The notes under the pieces: generated by a model | Told to the model about the DNA's origin: nothing | The model's input: only the letters and a program-made list of their open reading frames with translations | Database searches by the model: none | Program-made: the position numbers and the translations under genes | DNA from: Carallia brachiata | Taxonomy: Eukaryota > Streptophyta > Magnoliopsida > Malpighiales > Rhizophoraceae | Direction of reading: 5' to 3' | NCBI GenBank assembly: GCA_021464245.1 | Contig: JADCRB010000065.1 | Span: 504,689-568,688, forward strand | Length of the DNA: 64,000 bases | Shown here: one piece after another, positions 31,666 through 43,232 of the stretch | Position numbering within the stretch: the first letter of the stretch is position 1 | Layout of the letters: every line of letters starts with the position of its first letter

Positions 31666-33904
31666 TTACCGTAAAAACAAAATTGTAGCCCATCTCAAGA
31701 ATGGAAGATAAAAGGTTAATTCTGGTCCACATCATCTGTAAATATTTGGAACTCATGAAATGTGCCTCGCTTGAGAAATTAAGGCCTTCTGTCTTGAGAA
31801 AATAGCAGTGTGGATGTATCGCTAGGCAACGATGGTATGCCTCTTGGTCCAAACATATTATGACCAAATGATTTAGAAGCCTACTCGTGTGGTTTCCCAC
31901 TTTAAAACTCTCCAAAAATAAATCAATTATAGATCCTGGTTTTGCCCATGCTTGATTTGAAGTTGTCAAAATTAGTGTCTTGTCGCTCATTGATGCATTT
32001 TTCAAGACTTCATCCAAACTCAGATGAGTGTTACCCTGAAAACGATGAATAAAGAGATCCCATTAAGAAAAGAATGCTAATAATTAGACACGTAAACACA
32101 AAAAAGGGAAAAAAAATAAAAAAATAAAAATGCATTTTTCGGTTTGTAACTACGGGTTAGAAACTAAGGGCCTCAAAGAAACATATGGGCCAGCCTGGTT
32201 TCTAGACATTTAAACACAAAAAGGGAAAAAATAAATAAATAAATAAATATGCAATTTCCGGTTTACAATTATGGGTTAGAAACTAAAGGCCTCAAAAGAA
32301 ACATATGGGCCAGCCTGGTTTCCAGTGATTTTGAAGGGCCGCTAAACTCGGACCGAGCCTCCTAAGCTCAATTGGACCAACGTTCTCCAAATAGTCAGCC
32401 CCTGTCATTGGGCATTTCAATTTTCTTGTCTTGTTTAATCCAGTCCATGTCATAATTTAGACTCACAAGGCACTTCAAAGTTCAAACTCAACCTAATTAT
32501 CAACCAAAAAAAAAAAAAAAAACTCAACCTAATTTGTGGGTGGGCATTGGCCCAGAAGGTGGGGCACCCCCAGAACCCCCGCCTAGCCTAATGTGGACTC
32601 CCGCCGGTCAGTCTGGCCACTGACCTAAAAAGCTCAACCTTATTAGCATTTATAAAAGAAAGAAAAAGAAAACTTATGTAGCATCAATTCTTTGTTTTTT
32701 TTAGTAGAAATTGCGTGTGGGTTCGGATCTTTCTTTAGGTTTTTTCCCTTCTTTGTCCTATCTCAAGCCAGCCCATTCCTGCCTGCCCGATGCTGCCTGC
32801 CAGCCTGGAAAACCACCAACTGGCCCAAAGAAGCTCGTGCGTATTTCTTGAACGCAAGTTTTGGACCCAAAATCGACACGAATTAATATTTTTCAATTAT
32901 AACCATTAGTTGCACATTTGTGATTATTACTTACAACATGCATCCAACAATAATAATTGTGCGTTTATGAACTCACATCTATCCTAAGTCCATTCACCCA
33001 TCATGCACTGTCTTTTTCCCTTCTTTCCTCTAGCGGGGGCATGGGTTTCCACTGGTGGAGGAGAAACAGACTCCATGTAGGAATCCTATCTGGAGTTGTG
33101 GTGGTTGAATACTAAAATTAAAAGTCCAACTAGTTATTGCCTACAAGACTTGATTAATAACCTGTCAGGTTAACGATTATCCATAAATAACTAACAAGGA
33201 AGGTTCTTTGTAAGCCCCATCCCCTAAAAAAACAAGCCAAGAAGAAAAAAAACAAAGTCCCAGACCAAATCCAGACAACAGAAGTGGAAGGAGATATCTA
33301 TGGACTGTGATGACTTTTCAAAACTCTCATTTGAAGAAGATGTTCTCGCGATTAAAATTTCAAATATATAATTTTTTGAGATCTAAATGTGAAATTCATA
33401 AAAGTTTTACGACTCAATAAATCTTCTCAATAGGCCTGGAATTTTGTCTTGAGTTTCGCCTAGACTCTCTTATTTAGTCATGCTTATTGTTCTTTTAGTT
33501 TGCAATATTGCTCAAACCATCTAACTGTAAAGGAGAGAACAAATTCTTTCCAAGTCTTATCCAACCAAAGAAGCCGGCCGGCCCCAAGAAAAGAAACAAA
33601 AAGAAAAAAAAAAAAAGGGAAATCTAAAAAGCAGCAAAACAAACCATTTAATGAGCACAAAATCAAAGATTTATTAACCAACCTGAAAACTTCCTGGCAG
33701 GAATTGAAAAGGGTATGCAAATTGAAACAAAAGAAGGCAGGAAAACGCTGCTCCCAGAAGCAGAACCATAACCACAGAAAGGGGTCTCCGGACAAGGCTG
33801 CCGCTGCAGCCAGAAGAACAAGTTGATGGGTTGGTGTGATAATAGTGATCACCACCTCCACCGGCTATGCCATCTGAGGATGCCTTGGTCGTTTCCTTAT
33901 TCAT
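30842..33904 (-). CDS. GT77-type nucleotide-diphospho-sugar transferase (At1g28695-like), complete
   Basis: Exons on minus are 33904-33683, 32035-31670 and 31339-30842, all with GT-AG junctions and phase 0, giving 361 residues. It belongs to the plant Nucleotid_trans family (PF03407), type II Golgi-type glycosyltransferases related to cell-wall arabinosyl/xylosyl transferases. The sugar donor and acceptor of this clade are not certain. Seen: a short Gly/Ser-rich cytosolic tail (1-40), one membrane anchor at about 43-68 (VVMVLLLGAAFSCLLLFQFA), and a luminal domain with TLILTTSNQAW and YNFVFTDADIMWLQDPF across intron 2, in which DAD is the DxD metal/nucleotide-sugar motif. These are followed by NGGFTYVKSN, HDQDVLN, FGGFCQPSKD and HANCCVGLENK. 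Exon 3 alone was copied into units A and B, where it is broken. Introns 1 and 2 are 1.65 kb and 0.33 kb. Confidence 0.9.
32087..32325. repeat. Tandem duplication of about 118 bp in intron 1 of the glycosyltransferase gene
   Basis: Two adjacent diverged copies, about 32087-32205 and 32206-32325. Both run AAACACAAAAA-GGGAAAAA, an AAATA-rich run, CGGTTT, GGGTTAGAAACTAA, then ACATATGGGCCAGCCTGGTTT. This is simple local duplication without known function. Confidence 0.8.
32484..32534 (+). mobile_element. Poly(A) micro-insertion in intron 1 of the glycosyltransferase gene
   Basis: AAACTCAACCTAATT is duplicated (32484-32498 and 32520-32534) around 21 bp made of ATCAACC plus A14. It has the same signature as the insertions at 18251 and 34625. 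Confidence 0.65.
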
Positions 33905-36741
33905 TGTTTTTCCTGAAAAGTCAACGAGTCTTTGTTTTCGTGCGCTTTGGATAGGAAGTCATTAGATAGCTATATACAAATTTAAGTTGCAATTATATAG
34001 CCCTTCTTGGCTTCTTAGAATAAAAGAATTAGCGTGAGGACCAACAAATTAGTGAGAATTAATAAGCTCCAACTCAATAGAACTGAAATTGTCTATAAAA
34101 ATATCGAATTTTGAGTATTAGTTGGAATTAATTAACTAAAAATATATTAGGCAGGGAATAGCATTTATGAAGGACTCTATTGGGGGAGGGGGCGTTGGGG
34201 CGGACCCTTCCAAGGGGGGGCCTCAGACGGCCCCAATTTTTATAAAAAACATTCCATCCTGGAGACAAGTAGCCCAAAGTGTGTGGAATAATAAAAAAAA
34301 GGACGATTATCACAAAGCACATTTAACAAATAGCATAGAATGTTTGATATATGAAATTCATTAATCCCCAGTCCCGACACCATTTTCTATTGGCTAAACA
34401 TTTCTCTGCAACTAAACTTTAATTACGTTTTTAATTAAGGAGAATTTTTAATTTAACTTATCCATTTTTTTAAATAACTTAACTTATTTTTTAAAATAAC
34501 TCATTTTTAACGATATTTACAACTAACGATTATAAGTCGTGACTGTTTATTATCCAAGAGAGGAATTTTCTCCTCTATAGTTAGTTTGGTGCATAGGTTG
34601 TAAATTTTGACTCCATTGTTAAAGAACTAGGCCAGTAGTTGGAAAAAAAAAAAAAAACTAGGCCAGTAAGCCACTACATAAGAAGAAATAAAACAAAATA
34701 AAATAAAATAAACAAATAAATTGTGACAGAAAGTTTGTATCACATGACGTTGCACCCAAATTAAACTGGAAAAATTCACATGGCTGATCAGTCTTAACTT
34801 TGTATTACACGCCAAAGTAGTCTTTCTGGTTCGTAACTTTATAAAAAGTCTCCATTGACGTCTTGTTTTCTGTCTTTTATTTTATTTTTTTTTGTAGAAC
34901 CTTCTTGTTTTCTGATGGACATTGTCACCTAAACAACGAAATAATTAACAATAAAATATATATACTAAGCTTTTTGGTGGCAATAAGACAAAGAAAAGAA
35001 AAAATGCAAAGAGAAAACAAAAAAACTCAACTAATCACCCCCAAAAATAACTATTCCAAATAAATCAACATCTAAAAAAATATTAATATTCAAAAAGAGT
35101 CTCTCAAATCAAAAAAATTTGAGTATCAGCTGCTCGTATATCAATAAAAAGTTTACATAAAATTTTTTTCACGTAAGATGTTTTGCAAAATGCATGTTCA
35201 AAGTAACAAATTAAACTTAATTCTAATAAAATTCAATAAAGATGAAAATTATGTGCTCATCTTTGTAGTGAATGATGGATCTAATTTTTCTTTCTTTATC
35301 TTAAATTCTTTGTGACCGAATTTTTGGCCGCATAAAAAAGAATAAATTGTCCGTAATACCCCATTCCGACCGCTTCCAGCATATTTATTATTATTTCAGC
35401 ATGTTGCATATGTTTATATTATAAATTTGACTTGACTATTCTCTTTTTTTTTTTTTTGAAAAAAAAAATGAATATTCTCTTCGGCCTCCACATGTAACCC
35501 ACTATGCATAGAGCTCGTAGACGACGCCTTTAATAATTGCACTTTTCGTATTGTTTTTTTTTTTTAATAATTGCAATTCGTATTGCACTTTTCGTATTGT
35601 GGGTTATTTTTTCTTAGAACATTTATATCGTTATATCATTAGAAGTTGCCTTTTTCTTTTTTAAATTTTTACAATTCTTTACTATTTTAAATTGCAATAA
35701 ATTTCGACAAATACAAATTATAATAAAACTAATAAAAATTTTAAAAAGCAATACTATGTAGTAACGTTTATCAAATAACATGGTAGACACAACATGACAA
35801 TAAAATAATTTTTTCAAATTCAACTTCATTGGTTTATATGACCAAGTGAAATGTAATTGTTTCCTATTTATTGTTGCTTAACTTTTCTCAACTTTAAGAC
35901 GATCATATTTCTCTTAAACAAAACTTTAAAATGATCCGGCGATAGATTTGTTCATTAAAATAATAATGTTGCTTCTACGTAGTAGAGAAAGTCATATGCT
36001 CCCATTATATAAGAGAAACAGAAAAAATCTCAGCCACAAAAGAAAAATATGTAAATGGAATATGAGTTTATCAAGAAATGAAATAAAATATTTAAAAAAA
36101 ATAATGACATGAAAGAGAGATATCCTTTAAAATTTACTACATATGAAGGAGAGACTTTTATTAAAAAAAAAAAACAAGATGGGAAAAAAACAAAAAAAAA
36201 GACTTAAATTGTGTATTTTTTTTTATGTTTTTCATCTTAAGAAAAAATAAAAAAGGATTTGTGCATAATTTTTTCTAAGAAAATAAAAAAGAAAAACGAA
36301 AAGGAAGTTGAGGAACTCAAATTATTAGTTTTTTCTCTTTAAGAAAAAAAAAAGAAGTAATTTTTTAAAACTTTTTTTATAAAAATAAAAAGAGAAATTT
36401 CAGTGTTTTTTTTTTTCAGTTCTTATGAAAACAAAAAAATGAATAAAATTGAAGACGTTTTGATCAGAACCAACTCTCCTCGATGTGCCAAGGGCTACTC
36501 TTATTGTTTAGATTCATACATTTCTCTCAGAAAAATCCTTTATGTTTACTTACATGAGAATTGAAGTTGCACGAGAGTTGACTCGAATATCAAAAAACAA
36601 AAAGAAAATGAAGGTTATAATAATTTACCACTCTCTGATCATTCATGAGAGTGTGCAACATTCTTCTATTAAATGGAACTATATGAATTTTGAATTATAT
36701 CCAAATACAACTGCTTGATGTTGAATAGCTATTCCAATATG
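33905..36741. other. Intergenic DNA between the glycosyltransferase and sucrose synthase genes
   Basis: No gene was recognised on either strand. It holds a G-rich patch (34180-34240), the poly(A) micro-insertion at 34625-34667, a partial tandem duplication with T-run (35528-35605, AATAATTGCA and TTCGTATTG words), and long A/T-rich tracts with many A8-A14 runs (36100-36430). The left end is the promoter side of the glycosyltransferase. The right end is the 3' side of the sucrose synthase. Confidence 0.6.
34625..34667 (+). mobile_element. Poly(A) micro-insertion
   Basis: AACTAGGCCAGTA is duplicated (34625-34637 and 34655-34667) around 17 bp: GTTGG plus A12. This is an extreme 5'-truncated poly(A) insertion. 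Confidence 0.65.
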
Positions 36742-39700
36742 TTACTCTAAGTCACCGTTTCTCACGTCAAATAGCCAATACAGCTTCCTTAGAATGTAAT
36801 AAACCAAAAGGAGGCAGCAAATTGTGAAGAATGGCCAAGTCAAGGGGCTCAATGTGCGATTGCTTTTTTGTTCCAAACCAGCTTCCCTGCAAACAAAATG
36901 TCTCTCTGAGCTGAAGTAACCGAAAAAAATATATATAAAATTCAGGAATTTGATAGTTGTGTTATTAGATAGCATGCCTTGAGGGTGGCTCCGGTTTAGC
37001 TATCTGCTTTGGCAATTCCTCTGGCTGTTTAGCTTCCTGGGCTGGCTTTGGAAGTTTTCGTTTGGTTACGGAACTTGGTGCAGTTGGTGCAGCTTCTTTG
37101 GGTTTGGTTATTACAGCTGCGGAAGGTTGCTGAGATTCACTACCTGGGATGGGAACATTTTTTGCCTGCAAACACAATGTGGATTAGTCTAGATCTCAAT
37201 GAATAATAGTTAAGAGGCTTCATATTAGTAATTGTTATCTGTGTTAAGTAAGGCAGCAACCAGATTTCTGAATTGAAGGCTGTAAAATGATTCGATATAT
37301 CTTTGCTTGGCAAGCTTCTGTTCCTTGTTCAACTGTCTCCAAAACCCGTAAACAGATCCCATGTTCAACACCTTGTTCGCATAAATCTTCCATGTATAGC
37401 TGCAGGGAGATCAAAAATAATGTTCAGATGTTAATGGGGTAATTCAATAGGGGAGATGGTAATATATTCGTGGTGTTACGCTAATTACCATTCATTTATA
37501 CGCTGGAGACCTGCTGCTGAGACCTTGCTCCAATATCCAGGTTCTGTTTTGCTCTTCTCGAAGAAATTAGCTATCTGGTTGCTGGACTCATCCCCATTGT
37601 TAGGATCAACATGGAAGCCTGAGATGCCATCTACAATGATTTCTGCTGGACCTCCTTGATTGGTGGCAAACGTGGGCAATCCGCAATTCATTGCCTCGAT
37701 GACTGTCAATCCAAAGGCCTCATAAAGTGCAGGCTGCACAAAAGCTCCCTTTGTATCTGCAATGCAGCGGTAGAGCTCTCCGTTTCGATATCTGTCAGTT
37801 TGAGCTGCTATCCATCTTATCTGGCCCTTTAGCTGGTATTTCTCTATCAAAGCATGCATTTTGTTGATCTCTGCAATTTCTTCTCTATCTTTTGATTTAG
37901 AAGCATCAAAGAATCCCGCAACAACAACAAGGTTTACTAAATTTCTTAGCCTCTTGTTTTTTCCATACCACTCAGTTAGCCCTGTAATGTTTTTCACTAC
38001 GTCAAGCCTTGCCATGGAAAAGATAATGGGTTTCTTTCTATCTGCCAGGTATCCACTGCATCGCACAAAATTATGGGTCAGCACATAGCGTTTCCTTTCT
38101 AAGTAGAGATTATGGGCTTGAGATGATAAAATTTAGAAACTTACAAGTGCTCACTGTTATCCTCTTTGCTGTAGAGTAATTCTTCAATGGCCGGATGAAA
38201 AGCAGTTAACCTTTTCTGTTTCTCAGTGTAGGGGAAGTAGATAGACTCATCAGCCCCAGGAGCAGCAATGTTGAATTTTGGATCAAAGACGTTGATGCCT
38301 GAGACAACACGGCATAGCCCTGGCATTGTAAATGCTTCATGGCTTTCATACTGTCCCGGCCTACTCTTGCTGAACAACAACAATACAACAACAACAAGCA
38401 TCTTTTCACTCAAAGTGATGCATCAAAATTTGGAGAAATTTTAGAATGATAACACTAGACAAAAGACTAACCTCCCCGCAATTTCTTGGTATGTGCTAGT
38501 TATGACAAAATCAGCTGAATTCATTGCGATTAAGTCAGCTGTAAATTGACAGGAAAAGTGGTACTTTGGATCTAATTCTTTCCATTTAGCATCTGAATCT
38601 TCGTATTTGGCTTTCTCTAGAGCATGAGCTATAGTTCCCTGGATATACAGCACAAATATATTCAGACAGGAAATAATAATCTGAAGCTTGTAAAAAGAAC
38701 TAACTGGGATAGGGCTAAACCAGGGTTATGCCAAGTTTGCTAGCCATCAGGGATGCAACCAAGTTCCCATCACTGTAGTTCCCAATAATAAGATCTGGTT
38801 TACATTCCATGTGTTCAATGATCTTTTCAGCAGCATCCTGGTGATTGGTAATAAGTACAGAAATCCAAAATCAGCAGATTGTTGACGGAAGATGGAAGTG
38901 TACGGAGAAAGACAGAAGGCAATGGAACATGCCTGAGAAAATCTCTCAAGGTAAGGGTACACGTCAAAACGGGAGACCCACTGGGGCAAAACCCCCTTCT
39001 CTGTCTTGAATGGGACCCTAAGAATGTGGGAGTGCTTTGTGTTAAGGATAGGCTCCAACTCCTGGTTGCACTTTGTCCCTCTAGCTTCTGGTATAAGTCT
39101 TGTTACCTGTGTATAGAAGTAAACGAGGAAGGAAGGCAAAAGGGGCATTGGTTATTCCACTGAAACAAAACATCTTGTTGTCAGCATCTGGATTTGTATG
39201 CGCAGCTCACCACAAGGATCTGAGGTGTGGCATTAAGGCCCTGCTGGTTGATTCTAAGGAGCAATCCATCCTCTAAAGCTTTTACTTGATCAAGAATGTA
39301 TACCACCTACACATCATGCATCATCTTTGTCAAGAAGTGTCAGATGATTGGAATGAATGAATAAAACAGTGTTCCAAAAAGAGGAAAAACAACAAAAGCA
39401 AGAAAATTTTTCCATGGATAGATTTGAAGATGGACATTGGCGGAGCATTTGGTCATATTACACACACCTGGCCACCAGTATCTGGCAATCCGAGAACGTC
39501 TGACTGGCCAAAGTAGCCATGAGGAGAGAATATTACGATATTGAATACATTGGGGACCCTGCTAAAGAACAGCTCTAGCTTTACTGGATCTGGAGCCTGG
39601 AGTGTTTCAGAGAGCAGCCTCATTGTCTCTTTGACTCTTTCTGCAGTGTTTCCCCATCCCTTCTCGAAACCCCACTCTTTCAGCCTGAACACAAATATAC

Positions 39701-42067
39701 CATAGGAATGATCAAATATTAAATGGTAGACTTTTGTGGTTTACAGTCTATTAACAAAACATGCATGCACGTATGAATGTGCAACAGAAAGAGAGGGAGG
39801 AATATCTGACTTTTGTTGGAAATTTTGATAAGCTGTGTCTTTTGGCAATGCAGAGACGAAATCTTCAGCTGTGATCAAAGCAGCTTGAAGCTTGGCCACA
39901 GAATCTAGAGTTTCATTTATCATAATTTTCTGTACAATGTCATGAACGTATATCAATATCACAATAAGTTCGTTGCACTCCCCTTTTATTAAGATTGATG
40001 ACTAAATGCTTGAAACTCTTAAATTAGATGAAAAAAAATGTTTCCAGCACAAGAGCCTTATCAACTGTGGAGTCAGAAGAATGTTTAAATTGATATCCAA
40101 CCTTTGATCTCTTTACTTACCGTTATACCAATACTCGTCTTTCAGAAAATATAAAAAGAAAAGGTCAAACCAAATCTGTTGTCAATGTGATCACCTGTCC
40201 GTGATAATTGAGGGCTTGTAAGTAGTCAAGCAAAGGCTTTGCAGCATGAGAGCTCCCACTAAGCTTTGAGGACATGAACTTTGAGATGTAGTTGACTCCA
40301 TTTCCAATAGAAGTTGAAAGGGACAAATGAGGGGTAGAGAAGTCAACAGCCCCAAAGTCTATTTCCAAGGAATTCTCATCCTTTGCCCTGCAACTCAATT
40401 TAAAGCGTCAAGATGTTGCAGCACATTTAAAGAGGATAAACCTATATGGAAACGGGAGGCGCTATTTACATGGCCAAAAAAATTTTGTATACGTAAGAGA
40501 AGCAATGTATAGCTCTATTTCTCCTCTTTATTTTGCGTGTATGGAGCTTTTTCAGAGGTGTAAATATCAATGTCCTATGAAAACCCTCTGCACTGAACAT
40601 ACTAAATTGAATAAAAATTAAATAAATATTTTAATTTTTTTAAAAAAAATTTATAATAAAAAAATATACGCACTCATTAAAGTATTATTTTGTATAATTT
40701 TTTTAAAAAAATTTCAAAAAATAATTTTTTTATAACGAATCTCATGTGATATTTATATTTTATATTCTAAAATAACATCTATTTAAATTTAAATTTAAAT
40801 TTTTTTTTAAAAATAATTTTACATTGCCTTCGGTGCAAGTGCCGAGCTTAGTGGATCCAAACTATATTTAGTTGTCACACCTCTAAGTAAGTACCAAATA
40901 TGAGGGGTGGTTACGTAATTTAACTCAATAGATAAAGAAAAATAAACGTGGACAAGCTAGTCCTCATTAGACTAAGAAGTACATCACATACCTAGAATTT
41001 AAAATATAACGAAGCTTGAAAAATAAAGAATAAAAAATATAAATGGATAAATAAATAAATGAAAATAAAAGATTGAGTGGAGAAGACCATAAGAATAGAT
41101 CCTTGTTTTAAGAAGATTAACAAGAGAATCATTCAGGTTAATGGTTAGTTGTAATTTACAATCCTCCAAAGTAAGCTTATAGCAAAGAAAGAGGAAAAAT
41201 AGTCCTGGCTTGTATATATGTATGTATGTATAAATGTAGGTACCAGTTTTCATCAAAGATCATTTCTTTGAACTTCAAGTATTCTGAAGCAGAGATGCCT
41301 TCCACCGAGAGATCTTCAGCGTTCACCTTAACATATTCCCAAATTCCCGGATTGGGCCTTACAGCCAAAGCAACGTAAGGTGGAACTACAGCTGCCTCCT
41401 ACAAATTTTTTAAGACAAAAAAATGAACTGCCTGGATTTGGCCCCAAACATGCATGACGGAGCAACATAAGAGTATTCCCATTGAAAATTATAATTTGAC
41501 ACCTCATTTATTTATTTATTTTATTTTATTTTATTTTTTTGCTATTTCCTTTATTTGTCCACACTAAAATTTTTATTTTGCCGTAGCCAGAAATTTCTAG
41601 CTCCATGATCATAGAATTTTTCACTAAAATAGACAAACAAGCAAAAAGGGGGAGGGAAGAGAGAGAGAGAGAGAGAGAGAGAGAACCTGAGTGGAACTGA
41701 GGATGTAACCAAGCAGACCTTCCAAGAGCTTTTGTCTTTCAAGTTTGTCTGTTATGATTTCTCCATTTCCTCCATAATGTGCTGCCCTTCATTAGCCTTT
41801 TCCCCATGGCAATAAATCTTTTGTGTGGTTGTTTTTTAGCATGTTTAACATTCCCAAGATAGAAAAATAGGATCAGACCAAAATGGTGGCAATGGAAACT
41901 AATGGGGTTCAAATGAAGTGGAAGAGTAGCTAAACGTTCAACAAGACGCTGCGTGGAGAACTACCTGGAAAAACACTTCTTCATGTGATACCGGCTCTGC
42001 CTCAGTGCATCGGCATGCTTTCTGCTACTGAATCTGATCGCTGGAGGGCTGGTGCAGCGGAAGCCAT
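36742..42067 (-). CDS. SUS6: Sucrose synthase, SUS5/SUS6 type, with membrane-helix tail; N-terminal exons frameshifted
   Basis: It converts sucrose plus UDP to UDP-glucose plus fructose. Exons on minus are 42067-41965, 41817-41687, 41398-41244, 40387-40195, 39929-39811, 39684-39468, 39306-39211, 39106-38933, 38837-38721, 38638-38472, 38369-38145, 38055-37489, 37399-37261, 37165-36978 and 36886-36742. Exons 3-15 are in frame. Ideal length would be 912 residues against about 805-840 for ordinary isoforms. Motifs: [23 protein letters not shown] split over exons 6-7, [10 protein letters not shown] (Arg583, Lys588), and the E-x7-E motif EAFGLTVIE (Glu679, Glu687). The C terminus adds a Pro/Lys/Ala-rich linker (803-864) and a hydrophobic helix (about 882-897). 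Introns 8 and 14 are GC-AG. Exon 1 needs one extra base and exon 2 two extra bases to keep the family reading frame (near 42010, 41786 and 41756). This is either real damage or consensus error. The start chosen gives the family-like [13 protein letters not shown], with its Ser phosphorylation site. Confidence 0.85.
36976..36978 (-). other. GC-AG splice donor, sucrose synthase intron 14
   Basis: Exon 14 ends TCAAG at 36978 and the intron starts GCATGC. No GT within a few bases keeps the frame. The acceptor CAG before exon 15 is normal, and the joined codon AG|G plus GAAGCT reads R-E-A. GC-AG introns are about one percent of plant introns. Confidence 0.7.
38931..38933 (-). other. GC-AG splice donor, sucrose synthase intron 8
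   Basis: Exon 8 ends with the codons for RFSQ at 38933 and the intron begins GCATGT. Exon 9 starts [20 protein letters not shown] after a normal CAG. In this family the two segments are contiguous, so the junction is firm and the donor is GC. Confidence 0.75.
41655..41685. repeat. (GA)n tract at sucrose synthase intron 2 donor
   Basis: A GA repeat of about 13 units, adjoining the donor of exon 2 (exon end 41687), so the intron begins GTTCTC and then runs into CT repeats on the minus strand. Confidence 0.8.
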
Positions 42068-43232
42068 TTCGTCTAAATAAATACAAAACAAATGAAACCA
42101 ATTTACTTAGACAACACAGGATTTTTTTTTTCTTTCTTTTTGATTCAAATAGAGCAGTCCCAAATCCTGAGCGAGGCATTGTTTTGAGTTCTTGTATTTA
42201 TGTAGGGTGCTGCAGTCGGTTAAGTTGCAGGGAGAGGAGAACAAAGGAACATTCTTTAATGCAATTGTGTGATAAAAGAAAGGTATATTTGATTCATAGA
42301 TCATAGAAGGAGACTAATTTGATTACCTTTTCCTAACACACAATAGAAGTGGAGGGAAAAGAATTATAAGAAGGAAATTGTTAATGTTTTCCTCTAGATT
42401 TGGACGTACATGATATGCTATGCTTTTCTTCAGGAACGAGGTTACCGTCGTCAGTCATCTTCTCTAGTCTCGTTTATGATTTCAGTGCTTTATCTATTTC
42501 TTTTTCCCACGTTAAGGGTCGCAAAATAAGAATCGTATTCCTCGAAACATTGAAATGTTATTTAAGAAGGTGCATTCTCTTCGTAATATAGTGTAAGATA
42601 ATAAACTTGACCTTATAATATAAAATACTATAAAATAGACTAATCTTATACTTTATTAGTCTAATAAAATAAACTAACCTATCTAATACTATCCTACATT
42701 ATGCCCTACACAATCATAACCCAACAATCCGGCCGAAAGAACTTTAACCGTGCACCGCACAGAGCCCACCGCCTTTCACTCCAAAAGTCCAGAGATGCGT
42801 CCCGATTATTTTAAACCTCAGCATCATTTGCTTGATTAGTTTAATTTAGACCCCATTTTAAACCTCGCCTAAGAATGAGTTCACGAAGCAAATCAATCCA
42901 CCGTTACCATATGCCAAGTAACACCTGAAACTTCGTTGCCATGTCCACATTTTGTTTAGCTTTACTGCATCGTAACCATTCCGGCTACCCTCGAACATCA
43001 ATGCATTTAAATTAACACGAGATGGATACACCATAGCAAAATAAAAAGGCAAAATTTACCAGATCGCTGTTTGCAATTTGCATGTAGCAAGGCAAATAAA
43101 TTGCGTTCACTGCATTAAGTTAAAAAGGAAAATTACGTTACTATTTCGATAACAATCTCAGCACTGGGCTGGTAACTTCCTGAAGTACCAAAACAAAATA
43201 GTACTTAGGCTGGGACCTGGGTCACACTACCC
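42068..43232. promoter_or_regulatory. Sucrose synthase promoter side and AGO1 3' side
   Basis: Both neighbouring genes are on minus, so this 1.2 kb holds the AGO1 3'UTR/terminator (near 43232) and the sucrose synthase promoter (near 42068). No TATA box or poly(A) signal could be assigned with confidence. In the minus direction the frame containing [13 protein letters not shown] is open upstream to 42179, but that extension does not resemble the family. Confidence 0.4.

Noticed and set aside
35437..35481. Fifth poly(A) micro-insertion (TATTCTCTT direct repeat around T and A runs)
   Set aside because: The repeat is only 9 bp and the insert has both T and A runs, so chance or slippage cannot be excluded.
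42067..42179. Alternative upstream start for the sucrose synthase that would put [13 protein letters not shown] in frame
   Set aside because: The upstream peptide is unlike the family, and two further frameshifts in exon 2 remain, so it does not rescue the protein.
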